Of a stretch of 64,000 nucleotides of DNA, positions 1 through 8,617 are shown piece by piece; within the stretch, counting starts at the first letter, position 1, and each line of letters opens with the position of its first letter. The translations under genes and the position numbers were made by a program. The stretch is from Bosea sp. 685 (GTDB lineage: Bacteria; Pseudomonadota; Alphaproteobacteria; Rhizobiales; Beijerinckiaceae): positions 992,001 through 1,056,000 of the forward strand of contig NZ_CP134779.1 in NCBI RefSeq assembly GCF_031884435.1, given 5' to 3'. The notes beneath the pieces were generated by a model. The model saw nothing but the letters and a program-made list of their open reading frames with translations. It did no database searches and was not told the DNA's origin.

Positions 1-1120
1 CCATCATCGTGCCGGGCAGGCCCAGGCTCTGCGCCGCGGCCTGGAGCTGGGATGCGATTGCGGGGTCGACCATGCCGACACTGGCGGAGGCGCGCGGGCC
101 CAGGGCGAAGCTCACATGTCGCCGCGCCTCGATCTCGCTGACGATCGCCAGCATGCGCTCCTCGAGATGCGACAGCACGGCGGGATCATAGGCGCGCACA
201 TCGAGGCTGAAATCAAAGGCGCCGGGCACGGTGGTCAAACCATGCATGGTGGGGTCGGTGTGGAAGCGGCCAAAGGTGATGGCGAGCGGGATGCCGGTGG
301 CTTCCTGCTCCGCCCAGAGCCGGTCGAGCGCCATCGCCAGTTCCGCGCCGGCCATGGCGGCGTCGCGGCGGAAGCGGCGCGGCGTGCCGACATGGTCGTG
401 GCGTCCATTGATGCGGGCGTTGGGATAACGGAAATTGCCTGGGATGCCGCTGCAGATGGCGAGCGGTAGGCTGGCCTCGACCAGGCTCGGGGCCTGTTCG
501 ATATGGACTTCGAGGAAGGCGCGGATCGTCGCGGGATCGAGCTCCCTGCGGCCGTGCCGGAGCGCCTCGACATCGCCGCCGCATGCGGCGATGTGGCTGG
601 CGAGATCGCGCCCGGTGTCGATCCGCTTGGCGTCGAGGGCGCCATTGGGCAATGTGCCCAGCGCCGAGCGGCTGCCGATATAGGAGACCTCGAACCAGAC
701 GCTCTCCTCGGCGCGCACGCCCATCACGGTGATGTCGCAGCGCGGGCGTAGTCCCAGCGCCTTCATGGCGGCGATGACCGTCAGCCCCGCCACGACGCCG
801 GCCGCGCCGTCGAAATTGCCGCCATGGGGCACGCTGTCGAGATGCGAGCCGAGCAGGATGCGCGGCGCGCCCTGCTCGCTGCCCGGCCAGGTCAGATAGG
901 TGTTGGCGGCGGCGTCGCGACGGATCTGCAGTCCTTCATCCGCACCATGACTGGCGATGAGCTCATGCGCGAAATTCTCGCCCGCGCCATAGGTGTCGCG
1001 CATGATGCCGGGCTCAGCCCGGCTGCCTTCGGCCAGACGGTCGAACAGGCTTTCGACAACCGGGCGCTGGGCTGCGATCGCTGTCCTGATGGCTTCGGGA
1101 GAGATGGGCTTCATGGGCAT
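1..1120 (-). CDS. Zn-dependent M20-family amidase, allantoate amidohydrolase / N-carbamoyl-amino-acid hydrolase type (3' end cut by window)
   Basis: Partial gene: about 373 N-terminal residues are visible and the C-terminus lies beyond base 1. The family hydrolyses ureido or N-carbamoyl groups (allantoate, N-carbamoyl amino acids) with two metal ions. The translation shows the family metal site GSHLDSVPHGGNFDGAAGV with His93 and Asp104, then RAEES with the Glu pair at about 138-139, and a GIPLAITFGRF segment typical of the dimerisation half. The start is the ATG at 1120; an in-frame ATG at 1114 is the alternative, and neither has a clear ribosome site. It lies 92 bases downstream of an amidohydrolase gene on the same strand, and a 16-bp tandem repeat fills most of the gap. 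Substrate unknown; the neighbours suggest a ureide made from a deaminated ring compound. Confidence 0.9.
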   Translation of the reverse strand, partial: MPMKPISPEAIRTAIAAQRPVVESLFDRLAEGSRAEPGIMRDTYGAGENFAHELIASHGADEGLQIRRDAAANTYLTWPGSEQGAPRILLGSHLDSVPHGGNFDGAAGVVAGLTVIAAMKALGLRPRCDITVMGVRAEESVWFEVSYIGSRSALGTLPNGALDAKRIDTGRDLASHIAACGGDVEALRHGRRELDPATIRAFLEVHIEQAPSLVEASLPLAICSGIPGNFRYPNARINGRHDHVGTPRRFRRDAAMAGAELAMALDRLWAEQEATGIPLAITFGRFHTDPTMHGLTTVPGAFDFSLDVRAYDPAVLSHLEERMLAIVSEIEARRHVSFALGPRASASVGMVDPAIASQLQAAAQSLGLPGTMM

Positions 1121-1130
1121 TGTCCGGCTT

Positions 1131-1194
1131 GGGTCTGGTCGTATTCGGGCCTGATCGTGTTTGGGCCTGATCGTGTTTGGGCCTGATCGTGTTT
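1131..1194. repeat. 16-bp tandem repeat, four copies
   Basis: The 16-mer gggcctgatcgtgttt occurs three times perfectly (1147-1162, 1163-1178, 1179-1194), preceded by one degenerate copy (1131-1146). The array ends only 10 bases from the start codon of the M20 amidase gene, so it occupies that gene's leader. The unit is not a multiple of three and the array is not in a reading frame that makes sense. Confidence 0.9.
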
Positions 1195-1212
1195 GGCGGT
1201 GAGGGGTGTCGC

Positions 1213-2607
1213 TCACGCGTCGAGCCAGCGCAATTCGCCTTGCGGTGGCGCGATGTCGGGATTGCTGGCGATCATCCGCTCCCAGACGCGCTGGGTGACG
1301 GCCTGGGCCTCATCCAGCAAGGCCTGTTCGTCGATCGTCAGCACCTTGCGGTCGCGCATCACGAACTTGCCGTCGACGATGACGGAATGGACGATGCCGG
1401 GATGGCCGTAATGCACGAGATTGGAGACCAGGCGGATCAGCGGCCGCATCACTGGCTGGTTGAGGTCGATGATGGTGAGATCGGCCTTCTTGCCGGCTTC
1501 CAGCGAACCGATCTGGTCCTGCGCGCCGACCGAGCGGGCGCCGTTGCGCGTGATCATGTCGAGCATGTCCTGCGGCTGGGGATCGAGGCCGCCTTCAGTG
1601 GCGCGGCCGCGCCCGCCGCGATGCAGGATCAGGCCGATCTTGAGGGCGTGGAACAGATCCTCGGTCATGTTGTCGGTGCCGAGCGCGATGTTGACGCCGG
1701 CGTCGCGGATCAGGCCGATGGCGACGGTGTGCGGGCCCTTGCGCGAGGAGTTGGCCGGGTTGTGGGCCATCTGCACGCCGCGCTCGGCGAGCAGCGCGAT
1801 GTCGGTGGGCGTGCAATAGGTCCAGTGGGCGCAGGTCAGGTCCGGGCCAAGGAAGCCCTCGCGGTCGAGATAGCTGGCCGGGGTCAGGCCATGGGCGGCC
1901 TTGACGGCTGCGATCTCGCCCGGGCTCTGCGCGAGATGGCAGGTGCGGGTGAGGCCGTGACGCTCGGCCATGTCCTTGAGCTTGCGCAGCATGGCGGGCG
2001 AGCAGTTGTCGGGCGCATGCGCCGCGATCTGGCAGTTGACGCGGCCGTTGCGGGCGCCGTTCCAGCTCTCGATCAGCCTCTGCGTGCGGTCGAGGAAGCC
2101 CTGTCCGAAAGCCTCGTCGACGCCGTATTCGCCGAAGCGGATTTTTCGCGTGTCGATATCGGCGCAGCTTTCCGACAGCCAGAGCCTCAAGCCCGTATCG
2201 GCCATTGCGCCGGCATAGGAGGGGACGTGCCGGAACGGATCGACCAGCGTCGTCGCGCCGCTGCGGATCGCCTCCAGGCAGCCGAGCGAGGCCATCACCG
2301 CCCGCTCATGATCGCTCATCGCATAGGAGACCGGCGACATGTAGCGGTAGATGATTTCGCCATCCCAATCCTCGACCGTGCCGCGCAGCGCGGTCAGGAC
2401 GGTGTGGGTATGGGCGTTGATGAAGCCCGGCAGCACGGCGAGCCCGCGCCCGGGGATGCGCTCGCAATCCGGATAGGCCTGCTCCAGCGCTGCCGTCTCG
2501 CCGATCGCGGCGATGCGGTCGCCGATGATGGCGATCGCGCCGCGCTCGATGATGCGCCGCTCGTCGTCGCAGGTGACGACGGTCGTATCCGTGATCAGCA
2601 GGTTCAT
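1213..2607 (-). CDS. Amidohydrolase, deaminase-type (TrzN/AtzB/SAH-deaminase-like)
   Basis: Protein of 464 residues of the amidohydrolase superfamily, subtype that hydrolytically deaminates or dechlorinates nitrogen heterocycles (cytosine deaminase / S-adenosylhomocysteine deaminase / triazine hydrolase group). Metal ligands are visible: His66-x-His68 in GFINAHTHTV, His197, His224 (TCHLAQSPGE), His261 and Asp312 in ALGTDNMTED. The C-terminal beta-sandwich strand GKKADLTIIDL is present. ATG at 2607 was chosen because family members begin close to the first strand (MNLLITD); an in-frame ATG at 2616 is possible. The upstream neighbour is a peptide-type binding protein (24-base gap) and the downstream neighbour an M20 amidase. 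Exact substrate unknown. Confidence 0.9.
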   Translation of the reverse strand: MNLLITDTTVVTCDDERRIIERGAIAIIGDRIAAIGETAALEQAYPDCERIPGRGLAVLPGFINAHTHTVLTALRGTVEDWDGEIIYRYMSPVSYAMSDHERAVMASLGCLEAIRSGATTLVDPFRHVPSYAGAMADTGLRLWLSESCADIDTRKIRFGEYGVDEAFGQGFLDRTQRLIESWNGARNGRVNCQIAAHAPDNCSPAMLRKLKDMAERHGLTRTCHLAQSPGEIAAVKAAHGLTPASYLDREGFLGPDLTCAHWTYCTPTDIALLAERGVQMAHNPANSSRKGPHTVAIGLIRDAGVNIALGTDNMTEDLFHALKIGLILHRGGRGRATEGGLDPQPQDMLDMITRNGARSVGAQDQIGSLEAGKKADLTIIDLNQPVMRPLIRLVSNLVHYGHPGIVHSVIVDGKFVMRDRKVLTIDEQALLDEAQAVTQRVWERMIASNPDIAPPQGELRWLDA

Positions 2608-2631
2608 CGCGCGCATCCCATCGGGCTGGCC

Positions 2632-4212
2632 TCAGCTCCGCTTCACATTCCAGAACACGGCGGTGCCGTTCATGATGCCGCTGAGGTCGGTGCGGAAGAG
2701 GGTCGGCTGCTTGTACTGGCCGATCGGGTAATAGGGCACCTCCTCAAAAGCGGTCTTCTGGATTTCGTCGCAGATGCGCTTCTGCCCGGCATCGTCGCCG
2801 GTCGAAAGCCATTGCGTGCGCAGGGCCTCGATCTTCGGACTGGAGACCCAGCCGGGGAAGGCGCCGTCGCCGCGCAAGGTCGAGTGGACCAGCGGGTTGA
2901 GCCAGTCCATGCCCTGCCAGTTGCCGACAAAAGCGTTCCAGCCACCTTGGTCGGCCGGGCCCTTGTTGACGCGGCGCTTGAGCACCGAGCCGAAATCGAG
3001 CGCGGTGTATTCGACATTCATGCCGGCCTGCTTCATCACATCGGCCGCGATGTCGCCGAGCGGCTTCTGCGCCAGCGAATCGGCCGGCACCAGCAGAACG
3101 ACCTTCTCGCCGGTGTAGCCCGCCGCCTTGAGGTCGCGCTTGACCTTGTCGTAGTCGCGCGGGCCGCGGAAGATATCGAGACCGACCTTGCTGCCCATCG
3201 GCGTGCCCGGCGTGAAGTAGCCGAGCGGGCTGTGACGGAAGGCGGGATCGTCGCCCGCCACCGCGATCATGAAGGCCTCCTGGTCGATCGCGCCGAGAAG
3301 AGCGCGGCGGATCGCCGGATTGTCGAAGGGCGGCTGCAGATGGTTGACCCGCATCTGGCAGGTGAAGCCGAGCGGATCGAGCACGGCGGTACGGACGGAT
3401 TTGCTGCGGGCGACGATGGGCAGCAGGTCGTGCGGCATCGCCTCCTGCCAGTCCTGCTCGCCGGCCTGCACGGCCGAGGTGCCGGTCGCGGCATCCGGCA
3501 TGGTCGTCCATTCCACGCGGTCGAAATTCACGATCTTGGGGCCCGAGGTCCAGTCCGCCGTGCCGCCCTCGCGCGGCTTGTAGCCGGCGAAGCGCTCATA
3601 GACGTTGCGCGCGCCAGGCACCCGCTCATCGGCCTTGTAGCGGAAGGGGCCCGAGCCGATCACCTCGGGAATGAGCTTGAACGGATCGGTATTGGCGAGC
3701 CGCTCCGGCATCATGAAGCAGACCGGCGCGGAAACCTTGCCGAGTGCATAGGGCAGATAAGGGAAGGGCGCCTTGAGGCGGAAGCGGATCGTCCTATCGT
3801 CGGGCGCGGAGAGTTCGTCAGTCGCCTGCATCAGCGCGTCGCCGGCCGCATCCCGCTTGGCCCAGCGCTTGATGCTGGCGACGCAATCGCGCGCCGTGAC
3901 CTTTTCGCCGTCATGCCAGGCGAGGCCGTCGCGCAGGGTCAGGTTCCAGAGCTTGCCGTCATTCTCGACCGTATGCCCCTCGACCATTTGCGGCGAGATC
4001 TCGAGCCTGGTGTTCATGCCGTAGAGCGTATCGAACACCATGAAGCCATGGGTGCGGGAGACCTGGGCGGTCGCGTAGATCGGGTCGGTGAAGGCGAGGT
4101 CGATCACCGGAATGAATTTCAGCGTCGTCGCTGACGCAGCCCGCACCAGGGCCGGGCGCGAGACGAGGCCCGTTGCGGCCGTGCCTGCGAGGAAGTGACG
4201 ACGATTCAGCAT
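2632..4212 (-). CDS. ABC transporter substrate-binding protein, peptide/nickel family (SBP_bac_5), orphan
   Basis: Protein of 526 residues, periplasmic solute receptor of the oligopeptide-type ABC importers. The N-terminus MLNRRHFLAGTAATG is a Tat-like leader followed by an AxA cleavage region. Core motifs include LRDGLAWHDGEKVTARDCV and IGSGPFRY, standard for SBP_bac_5. It is clearly related along its length to the binding protein at 18007-19590 (shared HDG, SIKRWA, IGSGPF blocks and the C-terminal IxGI...FWN ending). No permease or ATPase of its own lies beside it, so it may feed the Dpp-type transporter at 14504-17983 or one beyond the left edge. ATG 4212 is preferred; ATG 4224 adds only four residues. 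Confidence 0.9.
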   Translation of the reverse strand: MLNRRHFLAGTAATGLVSRPALVRAASATTLKFIPVIDLAFTDPIYATAQVSRTHGFMVFDTLYGMNTRLEISPQMVEGHTVENDGKLWNLTLRDGLAWHDGEKVTARDCVASIKRWAKRDAAGDALMQATDELSAPDDRTIRFRLKAPFPYLPYALGKVSAPVCFMMPERLANTDPFKLIPEVIGSGPFRYKADERVPGARNVYERFAGYKPREGGTADWTSGPKIVNFDRVEWTTMPDAATGTSAVQAGEQDWQEAMPHDLLPIVARSKSVRTAVLDPLGFTCQMRVNHLQPPFDNPAIRRALLGAIDQEAFMIAVAGDDPAFRHSPLGYFTPGTPMGSKVGLDIFRGPRDYDKVKRDLKAAGYTGEKVVLLVPADSLAQKPLGDIAADVMKQAGMNVEYTALDFGSVLKRRVNKGPADQGGWNAFVGNWQGMDWLNPLVHSTLRGDGAFPGWVSSPKIEALRTQWLSTGDDAGQKRICDEIQKTAFEEVPYYPIGQYKQPTLFRTDLSGIMNGTAVFWNVKRS

Positions 4213-4289
4213 TATGGGTCTCATCAATGATGGCGGCGTGGGCGCAAGCCTTGCCCACGCGAGCGCACTGATGCGGATCGCCAGGGCCG

Positions 4290-4379
4290 GTGCGGCAGGG
4301 ACTGTGGAACGCCCGGCGTTGCCGGGATGATGTGCGCAGCGAGACTGTGCGGCAGGCACTGTGGCCGGGCAATGCCCGC
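4290..4379. repeat. Pair of diverged direct repeats with attached small hairpins
   Basis: In the 210-base gap between LysR and the orphan binding protein, gtgcggcagggactgtgg (4290-4307) recurs at 4347-4364 with one change. Each copy is followed by a short GC-rich hairpin: cccggc-gtt-gccggg at about 4312-4326 and cgggc-aat-gcccg at about 4366-4378. This looks like two units of a REP-like palindromic element. No T-tract follows, so a terminator role is doubtful. Confidence 0.55.
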
Positions 4380-4422
4380 GCCTATGCTTTATTCGGGGCC
4401 GCCATTTGCCGGGCGAATACCG

Positions 4423-5322
4423 TCAGGCGAGCTTGCCCGCGACCTCTCCGACAACGACGCGCACCTCACGCAGGAAGGCTTCGGCGGCGCGTGACAGGGG
4501 CCGCTTGCGCGAGCTCACCACGGAGGCGGAAACCTGCACGGCGGGCTCGAAGGCCCGGATGGCGAGGTTGTAATGGCCGCTGAACAGCGGCGACAGCGGA
4601 TCGACCACGGCGACGCCGACGCCGTTCTCGGCGAGCACGCAGGCCGTGTTGCAGTAGCGGACCTCGACGGCGAAATTGAAGGGCTCCCCGGCCTCGGTGA
4701 AGGCCTGGCGCACGATGGTGCCCATCCTGCTGCCGCGCTCGAGCGCGATGAAGGGCACGCTCCTGAGGTCGCTGGGATAGATCGTGTTCTTCTCGGCGAG
4801 CGGGTGGTCGGGCCGCATCACACACACCATCCGCTCGGAGAAGAAGACCTCGGCGTTGAGCGCGCGGTTTTCGTTCAGCCCCATGACGAAGCCCAGCTCG
4901 GCGACGCCGTTCTCGACGCTGTCGATGACATTCTCGAAGCGGCGCACATCGAAGAACACCCGCATCTTCGGCCGCTTGGCGAGGAAGCTGCCGAGCGCGC
5001 GGGGAATGACACTGTAGCCCAGCGGCGGCGTGGCGATGAGCCGGACATGTCCGGCCCGGTTCTCCTTCAGATCCTGGACCTTGGCTTCCAGGGCGGCATG
5101 CATCTGGAAGATCGGATCGGAGTCCTGGTAGATCGCCCGCGCCTCGGCGGTCGGGAACAGGCGGTTGTTGACCCGCTCGAACAGCGGGAAGCCGACCTGG
5201 CCTTCCAGATGCTTGATCGCGTTGCTGACGGCGGGTTGGGACAGGCCCAATTCCTGGGCGGCCCTCACCGTCGTCTCGCATCGCATGACGGCGCGCAACA
5301 GCTCGATCTGACGCAGGTTCAT
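4423..5322 (-). CDS. LysR-family transcriptional regulator
   Basis: Protein of 299 residues. The N-terminal winged helix-turn-helix is typical of LysR: MNLRQIELLRAVMRCETTV then AAQELGLSQPAVSNAIKHLE at about residues 21-40. The remainder is the periplasmic-binding-like effector domain (VRLIATPPLGYSVIPRALG; PDHPLAEK). LysR proteins normally bind near their own promoter and are tuned by a pathway metabolite. Here the gene lies between two enzyme/transporter genes on the same strand, 70 bases downstream of the amidohydrolase at 5393-6823, and probably controls the surrounding catabolic genes. Effector unknown. Confidence 0.93.
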   Translation of the reverse strand: MNLRQIELLRAVMRCETTVRAAQELGLSQPAVSNAIKHLEGQVGFPLFERVNNRLFPTAEARAIYQDSDPIFQMHAALEAKVQDLKENRAGHVRLIATPPLGYSVIPRALGSFLAKRPKMRVFFDVRRFENVIDSVENGVAELGFVMGLNENRALNAEVFFSERMVCVMRPDHPLAEKNTIYPSDLRSVPFIALERGSRMGTIVRQAFTEAGEPFNFAVEVRYCNTACVLAENGVGVAVVDPLSPLFSGHYNLAIRAFEPAVQVSASVVSSRKRPLSRAAEAFLREVRVVVGEVAGKLA

Positions 5323-5331
5323 ATTCTTGCT

Positions 5332-5361
5332 CTGAATAGTGTCGGGGTGACCCTATTTCAG
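5332..5361. promoter_or_regulatory. Candidate LysR-type operator upstream of lysR
   Basis: In the 70-base gap upstream of lysR there is an imperfect dyad, CTGAATAG (5332-5339) and CTATTTCAG (5353-5361). AT-rich interrupted dyads just ahead of lysR genes are usual autoregulatory sites. Assigned by position and symmetry only. Confidence 0.3.
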
Positions 5362-5392
5362 GAGCAAATCATATGCCAGCTCGGGATGCCGT

Positions 5393-6823
5393 TCACGTCC
5401 AGCGCAAGCTGGGCGGCGAGAGTTCATCGACCGAACGGCCGGCCCAATCCAGCGAGGAGGCTTTCGCCAACGCGCGTCGCTGGGCTTCCTCCAGCCCGGC
5501 GGAAGCCGCTGGGTAGTCCATGGTCAGGACCTTGCCGTCCTGCACAACCTGTCGGCCGGCGACGAAGACATGGGCGACCGCGCGCTCGGCGGCAGCGTTG
5601 ATCAGGCTCTTCAGCGGGTCGCGCGTCGGGCGCATCATCGGATGCGTCAGGTCGACCATGACGAGATCGGCCTGAGCGCCCGTCGCAAGGCGGCCGATAT
5701 CGTTGCGTCCGAGCAGTTTCGCGCCGCCTAACGTCGCGGCGCGGAAGACCTGGCCGGTGCTGACGACGGCATGGCTTTCGCCGGTGATGCGGGCATAGAC
5801 ACCGGCGTGGCGCAGCTCTTCCAGCATGTTGTGGGGGAAGGTGTCGGTGCCGATGCCGATATTGACGCCGGCGGACAGGTAGCGGCCGAGATCGCGCAGC
5901 GTGAAACCGCGCCGGCCGAAGACGGTCGGACAATGCGCGACCGAGGTGCCGGTTTCGGCGAGGCGCGCCAGGTCGGTGCGGGTCGGCCAGCGCACCCAGG
6001 GATGTTCGTCGAGGAAGATGGCATGGGCGATCGAGGCGTTCGGGCCGAGAAAGCCGACGCTGTCGAGCCACTGGATTGGCGAGAGCCCGCTGCGGCGGAC
6101 CATCTCCTGGAATTCGCTGATCGACTGTCCCGCATGGGTCTGGATCGGGATGTTGCGCTCGGCCGCGCCGGCGATCGAGGCGCGGAACAGTTCTTCCGTG
6201 CAGGTGTCGATCTGGGCCGGACAGGCGATGCCCGACAGCCGCCCGGATTCATGCGCCAGGGCGGTGTCGATGATCCGGAAGGCCTCCTCCATCGCCTTGC
6301 GCCCGGCAGCATCGTCGAGCTCGTATTCGACGGTGTAGCCATTGCGGGTGAACCAGCGGCCGTTGCGGTACATCGGCGCCATGACCATGCGCAGGCCCGA
6401 TGCCGCGGCGCGGTCGAGCCAGCCATCGCTGGGGAAGGAGAGGTCGACCAGCGTGGTGACGCCCGACATCAGCAGTTCCGACCAGGCGACATGGTTCAGA
6501 TGCGGGATGCCCTCAGTATCGGCGCGGAACAGCCAGAGGAATTCGTAGAGCGAGGAATTGTAGAGTTTCGGGCTGCCGACCTCGTCGGTCATGCCCTTGT
6601 TGCCGGGCTCGCTCGACGGATGCGAATGGATGTCGACGAGCCCCGGCATGACCATGAAGCCGCGCCCGTCGATCTCGCGGTCGACTGGGCCGCCCCAGCC
6701 CTCGCCGAGATGCAGGATGCCGCTCTCGTCGAAGACGACGTCGCAGTCGCGGCGATAGACGTGGTCGTCGGCCTCGGCGTCATAGGCGATGACGACATCG
6801 GCGCGGGAGATGCGGGTGGTCAT
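5393..6823 (-). CDS. Amidohydrolase, cytosine/guanine-deaminase-like
   Basis: Protein of 476 residues, second deaminase-type amidohydrolase of the region and not a close copy of the first. Metal-site residues are visible: DIHSHPSSEPG with His66-x-His68, QTHAGQS, IAHAIFLDEH, TSVAHCPTVFG and the aspartate in IGIGTDTFPHN. The C-terminus has the usual GAQADLVMVDL strand. The start is the ATG at 6823 (MTTRISRADVVI); the reading frame remains open further upstream but has no family similarity there. It is preceded by a polysaccharide-deacetylase gene of the polyamine-type ABC operon and a candidate terminator, so it may have its own promoter. The natural substrate cannot be read from sequence. Confidence 0.9.
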   Translation of the reverse strand: MTTRISRADVVIAYDAEADDHVYRRDCDVVFDESGILHLGEGWGGPVDREIDGRGFMVMPGLVDIHSHPSSEPGNKGMTDEVGSPKLYNSSLYEFLWLFRADTEGIPHLNHVAWSELLMSGVTTLVDLSFPSDGWLDRAAASGLRMVMAPMYRNGRWFTRNGYTVEYELDDAAGRKAMEEAFRIIDTALAHESGRLSGIACPAQIDTCTEELFRASIAGAAERNIPIQTHAGQSISEFQEMVRRSGLSPIQWLDSVGFLGPNASIAHAIFLDEHPWVRWPTRTDLARLAETGTSVAHCPTVFGRRGFTLRDLGRYLSAGVNIGIGTDTFPHNMLEELRHAGVYARITGESHAVVSTGQVFRAATLGGAKLLGRNDIGRLATGAQADLVMVDLTHPMMRPTRDPLKSLINAAAERAVAHVFVAGRQVVQDGKVLTMDYPAASAGLEEAQRRALAKASSLDWAGRSVDELSPPSLRWT

Positions 6824-6844
6824 GAGATCCAGTCCGTAAAGGCA

Positions 6845-6898
6845 GGAAAACAAAAGGATCGAGCCGCGCTGCGCGCTGATCGGGCGCGGCGCGGCTCG
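6845..6898 (-). terminator. Candidate intrinsic terminator after the deacetylase gene
   Basis: A 10-bp inverted repeat CGAGCCGCGC (6860-6869) / GCGCGGCTCG (6889-6898) with a 19-base loop lies between the deacetylase and the amidohydrolase. Read on the minus strand it is followed immediately by GATCCTTTTGTTTTCC, a T-rich tract. It would end the polyamine-type ABC operon transcript. Confidence 0.5.
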
Positions 6899-6911
6899 GG
6901 AGCGGCGCGTT

Positions 6912-7787
6912 TCAGAGACCCGCCGCCTTTTCCTGCGCGATATAATGGGCGGCGATCTCCTGGCCGGTGGCGATCCAGACGTCGCCATAGCTTCTGGCCC
7001 GCGTGATGAAGTCGCGCAGGATGCCAAGCCGCATCGGCCGGCCGGTGACCTGGGGATGCATGACCATGGAGACGAGCCCGCCCCATTCACGGGTCTGCTC
7101 AAGCTCGCCGTTCCAGATCGACAGCACATGCTCCTTGGGGAACATCGGGCGCGGGCTGAAGCGCTGGCTCAGCCCATAGAGCCAATCGTCGAAGGAGACG
7201 TTGACGGGCAATTCGACGGGGCCGCGCGAACCGTCGCGCAGCTTGTGGCGGTAGGGGCGGATGTCGTCGCGGAAGGACGAGGAATACAGGATGCCGCGAT
7301 CGCGCAGATAGCCCAGCAGCTCGTGATAATTCTCGCCCGAGGGCGCCCGGTAGCCGACCGGTGTGACACCGAGCACGCGCTTGAGGGAGTCGAGCGCCTT
7401 GTCGATCTCCTCCTTGTCCTCGGCGAAATCGGCGGGGTCGGGCCGCTTGTGCAGATAGCCGTGATGGCCGACCTCATGCCCGTCCTTGACGATGCTCTCG
7501 CACATCTTCGGATGGGCATCGACGACCCAGCCCGGGATGTAGAAGGTCGCCTTGATTTCTTCGGTGCGCAGATAGTCGAGGATCTTGGGAATGCCGACGC
7601 GCTCCTCATAGGCGCCGAAGGACATCGTCACGAGGCGGTCGACGTTCTTGAAGTCGTATTGCAGCCAGGCCGTCTCGGCATCGACGTCGAAAGCCGGAAA
7701 GACGGCGCAGCTTGCGCCGTTGGGCCAGGGGAACTCGGGAGCGGGATCCGAGAGATTGGCTGAGATGGTCGGGATATCGGGGATCAT
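6912..7787 (-). CDS. Polysaccharide deacetylase-family hydrolase, PuuE (allantoinase)-like
   Basis: Protein of 291 residues with the NodB/polysaccharide-deacetylase fold. AVFPAFDVDAE carries the first-strand aspartates and EVGHHGYLHKRPDP the HxxxH metal site (about residues 104-108). The unusually late, allantoinase-like core (KATFYIPGWVVDAHP; VGYRAPSGE) resembles the PuuE subgroup that opens cyclic ureides rather than chitin-type deacetylases; there is no signal peptide. The start ATG at 7787 overlaps the stop of the upstream permease as ATGA, and AAGGAAG six bases upstream is a strong ribosome site. It is the last gene of a polyamine-type ABC operon, so it probably processes the imported compound. 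Activity is inferred from family only. Confidence 0.85.
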   Translation of the reverse strand: MIPDIPTISANLSDPAPEFPWPNGASCAVFPAFDVDAETAWLQYDFKNVDRLVTMSFGAYEERVGIPKILDYLRTEEIKATFYIPGWVVDAHPKMCESIVKDGHEVGHHGYLHKRPDPADFAEDKEEIDKALDSLKRVLGVTPVGYRAPSGENYHELLGYLRDRGILYSSSFRDDIRPYRHKLRDGSRGPVELPVNVSFDDWLYGLSQRFSPRPMFPKEHVLSIWNGELEQTREWGGLVSMVMHPQVTGRPMRLGILRDFITRARSYGDVWIATGQEIAAHYIAQEKAAGL

Positions 7788-8617
7788 AGGACTTCCTTTG
7801 CTAGGCGTTGGATGCGGCTGCGCCGCGCGACCTCGACGAGGAGGAGCGCGGCGATCGAGACGATGATCAGGATGGTGGACACCGCCGTCAGTGACGGGTC
7901 GAGTTCGAACTTGACCGATTCCCAGATCTTTTTCGGCAGCGTCGTGGTCCGCGGGCCACCGAGGAACAGGGTCAGCACCACCTCGTCGAACGAGGTCAGG
8001 AAGGCGAAGGCCCCGGCCGAGATCAAAGCGGGGCGAATGGCCGGCAGCACGATATGCCAGAAGGCGCGGGGGAACGAGGCTCCGCAGGAGCGTGCCGCCA
8101 GTTCGATGGAGCCGTCGAGCCTGCGGAAAGCCGCGCCGACGATGACGATTACCACCGGCAAGGCAAGCAGGGTATGGGCGAGGAAGAGGCTTGTGGGCGT
8201 GCCGATCAGCCCCAGCTTTGAGAACAGCATGTAGAGCCCGAGCGCTAGCACGATGACCGGCACGACCATCGGCGAGATCAGCAGCGCCTCGGCGAGCCGG
8301 CGGCCGGGAAAGCGGCCCTTCGCCAGCCCATAGGCCGCGGGCACGCCGATCAGCAGCGAGGCGAGCGCGACCAGGCTCGCGAGCCAGAGCGAGAACCAGC
8401 CGGCCTCGCGCCAGGCCCGGCTCTCCCACAGCGCCTGATACCAGCGCAGCGACCAGCGCGTGGGCGGGAAGCTGAACAGCGTCGTGTCGTTGAAGGAGAC
8501 GACGATGATGACGGCGATCGGCGCCAGCAGGAACAGCATGGTCAGGCCCGCAAGGAGCCATAAGGCGGAACGCCCGGCATTGATGCGCGGCTGCGGCGAT
8601 GCGGAGGACAGGCTCAT
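7784..8617 (-). CDS. ABC transporter permease (PotC-like)
   Basis: Protein of 277 residues, inner-membrane permease of a spermidine/putrescine-type ABC importer. It has about six hydrophobic segments, the first at residues 18-40 (LWLLAGLTMLFLLAPIAVII), and the EAA coupling loop ELAARSCGASFPRAFWHI for contact with the ATPase. Stop and start codons overlap both neighbours as ATGA, showing translational coupling in the operon ATPase - binding protein - PotB-like - PotC-like - deacetylase. The substrate is probably a small cationic or nitrogen-rich molecule. Confidence 0.93.
   Translation of the reverse strand: MSLSSASPQPRINAGRSALWLLAGLTMLFLLAPIAVIIVVSFNDTTLFSFPPTRWSLRWYQALWESRAWREAGWFSLWLASLVALASLLIGVPAAYGLAKGRFPGRRLAEALLISPMVVPVIVLALGLYMLFSKLGLIGTPTSLFLAHTLLALPVVIVIVGAAFRRLDGSIELAARSCGASFPRAFWHIVLPAIRPALISAGAFAFLTSFDEVVLTLFLGGPRTTTLPKKIWESVKFELDPSLTAVSTILIIVSIAALLLVEVARRSRIQRLAKEVL

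Noticed and set aside
1131..1194. CRISPR array
   Set aside because: Units abut without spacers and no cas genes are present; it is a simple tandem repeat.
1177..4134. A 985-codon open frame on the plus strand opposite two enzyme genes
   Set aside because: It is the GC-rich antisense shadow of the amidohydrolase and receptor genes, whose translations match known families; its own translation is low-complexity and has no family features.
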